A stretch of DNA of 64,000 bases from Pempheris klunzingeri (Eukaryota; Chordata; Actinopteri; Acropomatiformes; Pempheridae): assembly GCF_042242105.1 (NCBI RefSeq), contig NC_092035.1, forward strand, positions 7,467,477 to 7,531,476, written 5' to 3'. The notes under the pieces are model-generated. The model saw only the letters and a program-made list of their open reading frames with translations. It was not told the DNA's origin and made no database searches. Positions 61,230 to 64,000 of this stretch are shown here, one piece after another (position 1 is the stretch's first letter; every line of letters begins with the position of its first letter). A program made the translations under genes and the position numbers.

Positions 61230-61510
61230 CACCCAGCACGGACCCTGACAGAAGCCGCACACACTGAGCCTGGGTCTGTTCCAGGTTTCTTCCTGTTAAA
61301 GGGGAGTTCTTCCTGCCTCTGATGCTCAATATAATATCTGATGCTGCTCATGTGGGGATTCTTGAATCCTTAATGTTGAATTCCTGAATCGTTGGGTCTC
61401 TCTCTTATTAAAGAGTTCGGTTTTAGACCTGCTCTTTATGTAAAGCGTATTGCGATAATGCTTTTATGAATTGGCGCTCTATAAATAAAGATTGATTGAT
61501 TGATTGATGA
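60050..61510 (+). mobile_element. L2/Maui-like non-LTR retrotransposon relic
   Basis: Three parts are seen in order. At 60050-60330 is an endonuclease-like piece with VIIVGDFNIYVDDDNDG and HCFNHTLDLVLADGVEIE. At 60388-60800 are C-terminal reverse-transcriptase remnants: LQLVQNAAARVLTRTKRRDH, SPVLASLHWLPVKSRI and the conserved end TFKSRLKTFLFDKAYS. At 60801-61510 is the 3' UTR with two GGTTCCT..GGATCCTGG units, a CT-rich run (61131-61221) and a tail ending in AAAGATTGATTGATTGATTG. The catalytic centre of the RT is missing. The 3' UTR matches pieces at 17822-18535 and 14312-14462. Confidence 0.85.
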
Positions 61511-62287
61511 GCCGCTGACTGAATGAGCTGCCACAGCTCATCATGGAGGGGGTGAGGGGGGGTTTTCAGGATGACCTTGATCTTGTCCTTTGTCCTCCTC
61601 TCTGCCACTGTCTTCAGGCTGTCCAGCTCCAGTCCAACCACTGAGCTGGCCTTCCTCACCAGCTCGTTCACCTCGTTGGCATCACCAGTCGACCACTGGG
61701 ACGACTATTCTTCGCAGGAGGTCTTCCACAGTTCGGGCACTGTCCTCAGCCTCAGAGAGAGATTGAAGAGGAGCTGCCAGCTGCCCAGCGCTCACTTTCA
61801 GCATCCTGGGGTTGATGTTGTCAGGTCCGCTAGCTTTGCTCCTCTTAAGCCTGAAGAGCTCCTGCTGAACCTGGCTGGTGGTGAAGGTGAGGCTGAGTGG
61901 GTGTCGATGGGGAGGGGAACACAGTCTTCAGCAGACGTGTGGATGGTAGCAGGGGTGTTGGGGGGGTGGGGGACTTAGACATGGTGTCTGAGCTCACATG
62001 GGTGGGGGTTGTGCTGAACCTATTGAAAAATGAGCTCAGTTGCTAACTCCTGGTCCCCCTGTACTCCAGATGGAGTCACACTGCAGCCAGTCATTTTCTT
62101 CATCCCATACCACACCTCTTTGGTGTTGTTCTGTACCATCTTTTCCTCAATCCTCTCCCTGTATTTGTGTTTTGCCTCTCAGCTTCCCGCGTCAACAGAG
62201 TGGATGACGTCACTCGCTGTCCTCGCCACCGCAGATGGGGGGATGAAAACAATGACAACGATGGCGTGAGAGAACTCCCGTGGCAGA
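61511..62287 (-). mobile_element. Antisense non-LTR retrotransposon relic, left part
   Basis: The minus strand has an RT N-terminal segment at about 61690-61860, reading KRSKASGPDNINPRMLKVSA and then AAPLQSLSEAEDSARTVEDL. This is the motif with which many non-LTR RT domains begin. It is followed, after loss of the RT core, by a C-terminal type segment at 61511-61671, with NELVRKASSVVGLELDS and HPLHDELWQ. The relic ends where a Tc1 copy is inserted. A likely continuation is at 63862-64000. Confidence 0.7.
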
Positions 62288-62289
62288 TA

Positions 62290-63859
62290 CAGTAGTTTGC
62301 AAAAGTATTCAGCCCCCTTGAACTTTTCCACATTTTGTCACGTTACGACCACAAACATAAATATTTTTTATTGGAATTTTATGTGAAAGAGCAACACAAA
62401 GTGGCACACAATTGTGAAGTAGAATGAAAATTATACATGATTTAAATTTTTTTTTACAAATAAAAAACTGAAAAGTGCAGTGTGCAAAAGTATTCAGCCC
62501 CCTTTTCTCTGAGTGCCACCAATTGCCTTCAGAAGTTGCCTGATGATTGCTGAGTGATAGAATGTTGACCTAATGACTAAATAGAGTCCACCTGTGTGTA
62601 ATCTAATCTCAGTACAAATACAACTGTTCTGTGATGGCCTCAGAGGTTTGTTAAGAGAATATTGGGGAGCAAACAGCATCATGATGAACACGCCAGACAG
62701 GTCAGGGATAAAGTAGTGGAGAAGTGGAGAAGTTTAAAGCAGGGTTAGGCCATAAAAAGATTTCCCAAGCTTTGAACATCTCACGGAGCACTGTTCAATC
62801 TCTAATCTGGAAATGGAAATTGTATGGCACAACCTGGATCTGAACCTACCAAGACACGGCCGTCCACCTAAACTTACAGGCTGAACAAGGAGAGCACTGA
62901 TGAGAGATGCAGCCAAGAGGCCCATGGTGACTCTGGACGAACTGCAGAGATCCACAGCTCAGGTGGGGGAATCTGTCCACAGGACAACTATTAGTCGTGC
63001 ACTGCACAAATCTGCCCTTTATGGAAGAGTGGCAAGAAGAAAGCCATTAAAAGAAAACCATAAGAAGTCCCGTTTGCAGTTTGCCAGAAGCCATGTGGGA
63101 GACACAGCAAACGTGGAAGAAGGTGCTCTGGTCAGATGAGACCAAAATTGAACTTTTTGGCCTCAATGCAAAACGCTATGTGTGGCAGAAAACTAACACT
63201 GCACATCACTCTGAACAGCATCATGCTCTGGGGGTGCTTCTCTTCAGCAGGGACAGGGAAGATGGATGGAGCCAAATACAGTGCAATCTTGGAAGAAAAC
63301 CTGTTGGAGTCCACAAAAGACTTGAGACTGGGGCGGAGGTTCACCTTCCAGCAGGACAACGACCCTAAGCATAAAGCCAGGGCTACAATGGAACGGTTTA
63401 AAGCAAAACATATTCATGTGTTAGAATGGCCCAGTCAAAGTCCAGACCGAAATCCAATCGAGAATCTGTGGCAAGATCTGAAAACTGGCGTTCACAAACG
63501 CTCTCCATCTAATCTGACTGAGTTTGAGCTGTTTTGCAAAGAAGAATGGGCAAAAATTTCAGTCTCTCGATGTGCAAAGCTGGTAGAGACATACCCCAAA
63601 AGACTTGCAGCTGTAATTGCAGCAAAAGACGGTTCCACAAAGTATTGACTCAGGGGGCTGAATACTCTTGCACACTGTACTTTTTTTATTTGTGAAAAAA
63701 AATTAAAGTCATGTATAATTTTCTTTCTACTTCACAATTGTGTGCCACTTTGTGTTGGTCTTTCACATAAAATTCCAATAAAATATATTTCTGTTTGTGG
63801 TTGTAACATGACAAAATGTGGAGAAGTTCAAGGGGGCTGAATACTTTTGCAAGCCACTG
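62290..63859 (+). mobile_element. Near full-length Tc1-like transposon with IR/DR ends
   Basis: The element is flanked by TA at 62288-62289 and 63860-63861. It has inverted repeats of about 210-230 bp. Outer direct-repeat motifs TTTGCAAAAGTATTCAGCCC (62296) and its complement near 63830-63853 are echoed by inner ones at 62482-62506 and 63653-63675, the IR/DR pattern known from Sleeping Beauty-type elements. Length is 1570 bp, close to a complete Tc1-like transposon. The transposase inside is frameshifted. The element sits in a non-LTR relic. Confidence 0.92.
62630..63648 (+). pseudogene. Tc1-like transposase, frameshifted
   Basis: Tc1 transposases are cut-and-paste enzymes of about 340 aa that bind the inverted repeats and use a DDE triad. 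Visible in order: a helix-turn-helix piece (LNISRSTVQSLIWKW, about 62770), LDELQRSTAQVGESVHRTTI, then SDETKIELFGLNAKRYVWQK (first D), FQQDNDPKH (second D) and SPDRNPIENLWQDLKTGVHK (E). The catalytic residues are all present. The coding line changes frame at least twice, at about 63100 and between about 63180 and 63215, and the N-terminal part contains stops. The last 140 codons before the stop at 63646-63648 are open. It should not make an active enzyme. Confidence 0.88.
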
Positions 63860-63861
63860 TA

Positions 63862-64000
63862 GTAGGGTCTCATACCCACCGCCACGAGTTCAATGTCCAG
63901 GGTGCAGAGACGCTCCTCCACCGCAACATGTCAGGAATTACACCATTTTGAGTTAACAAACTCAGCTAGGCCTCCTCCTCTTTTCTCGCCGCTCTGTTTC
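63862..64000 (-). mobile_element. Probable continuation of the antisense non-LTR relic
   Basis: Base composition and antisense position suggest it continues the relic that ends at 62287 on the other side of the Tc1 insertion. No diagnostic protein motif is readable in 139 bp, and the window ends here. Confidence 0.35.

Overview
This window is vertebrate nuclear DNA, almost certainly from a ray-finned (teleost) fish. The genes are split into many short exons with consensus GT/AG junctions. The spaces between them are filled with the repeat types usual in teleosts: Tc1-like and hAT DNA transposons, L2/Maui-like and other non-LTR retrotransposon remnants, short inverted-repeat elements, and long CA/GT and GATA microsatellites. 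All names below come from recognising protein families by eye; no database search was run.

Five protein-coding genes are supported, and each can be assembled exon by exon into an uninterrupted reading frame. (1) slc19a2-like thiamine transporter, minus strand, 5965-10897, 6 exons, 476 aa. (2) atg3, the E2-like enzyme of autophagy, minus strand, 13380-20119, 12 exons, 315 aa. (3) cars2, mitochondrial cysteinyl-tRNA synthetase, plus strand, 20509-25509, 15 exons, 579 aa. (4) ddrgk1, the ER-anchored UFMylation adaptor, minus strand, 26556-30163, 8 exons, 297 aa. (5) atp1b1, Na+/K+-ATPase beta-1 subunit, plus strand, 46137-52113, 6 exons, 301 aa. In every model the summed exon length is a multiple of three and the protein length is close to that of the human orthologue.

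Layout: 1-5964 is the 3' flank of slc19a2 with short repeats. slc19a2 and atg3 run in tandem on the minus strand. atg3 and cars2 are divergent, with 389 bp between their start codons that probably form a shared promoter. cars2 and ddrgk1 converge, with a perfect 19-bp-arm hairpin between their ends. About 16 kb (30164-46136) without a recognisable gene separates ddrgk1 from atp1b1. From 53.5 kb to the end there is a dense repeat zone: a Tc1 relic, a hairpin-ended element, a hAT copy that contains two tRNA-like insertions, an L2-like relic, and an antisense non-LTR relic split by a nearly full-length Tc1 copy with inverted repeats and internal direct repeats.

The genes do not form one pathway. 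They are housekeeping functions: vitamin uptake, LC3 lipidation, mitochondrial translation, ER UFMylation and ion pumping. slc19a2 and atp1b1 are also near neighbours on human 1q24, so part of the window looks like conserved synteny. I found no sign of a new multi-gene system. The most interesting items are architectural: a minisatellite split by a retrotransposon, an L2 tail abutting a splice acceptor of atg3, a CA repeat starting at a splice donor of ddrgk1, the convergent-gene hairpin, and the nested transposons near the right end.
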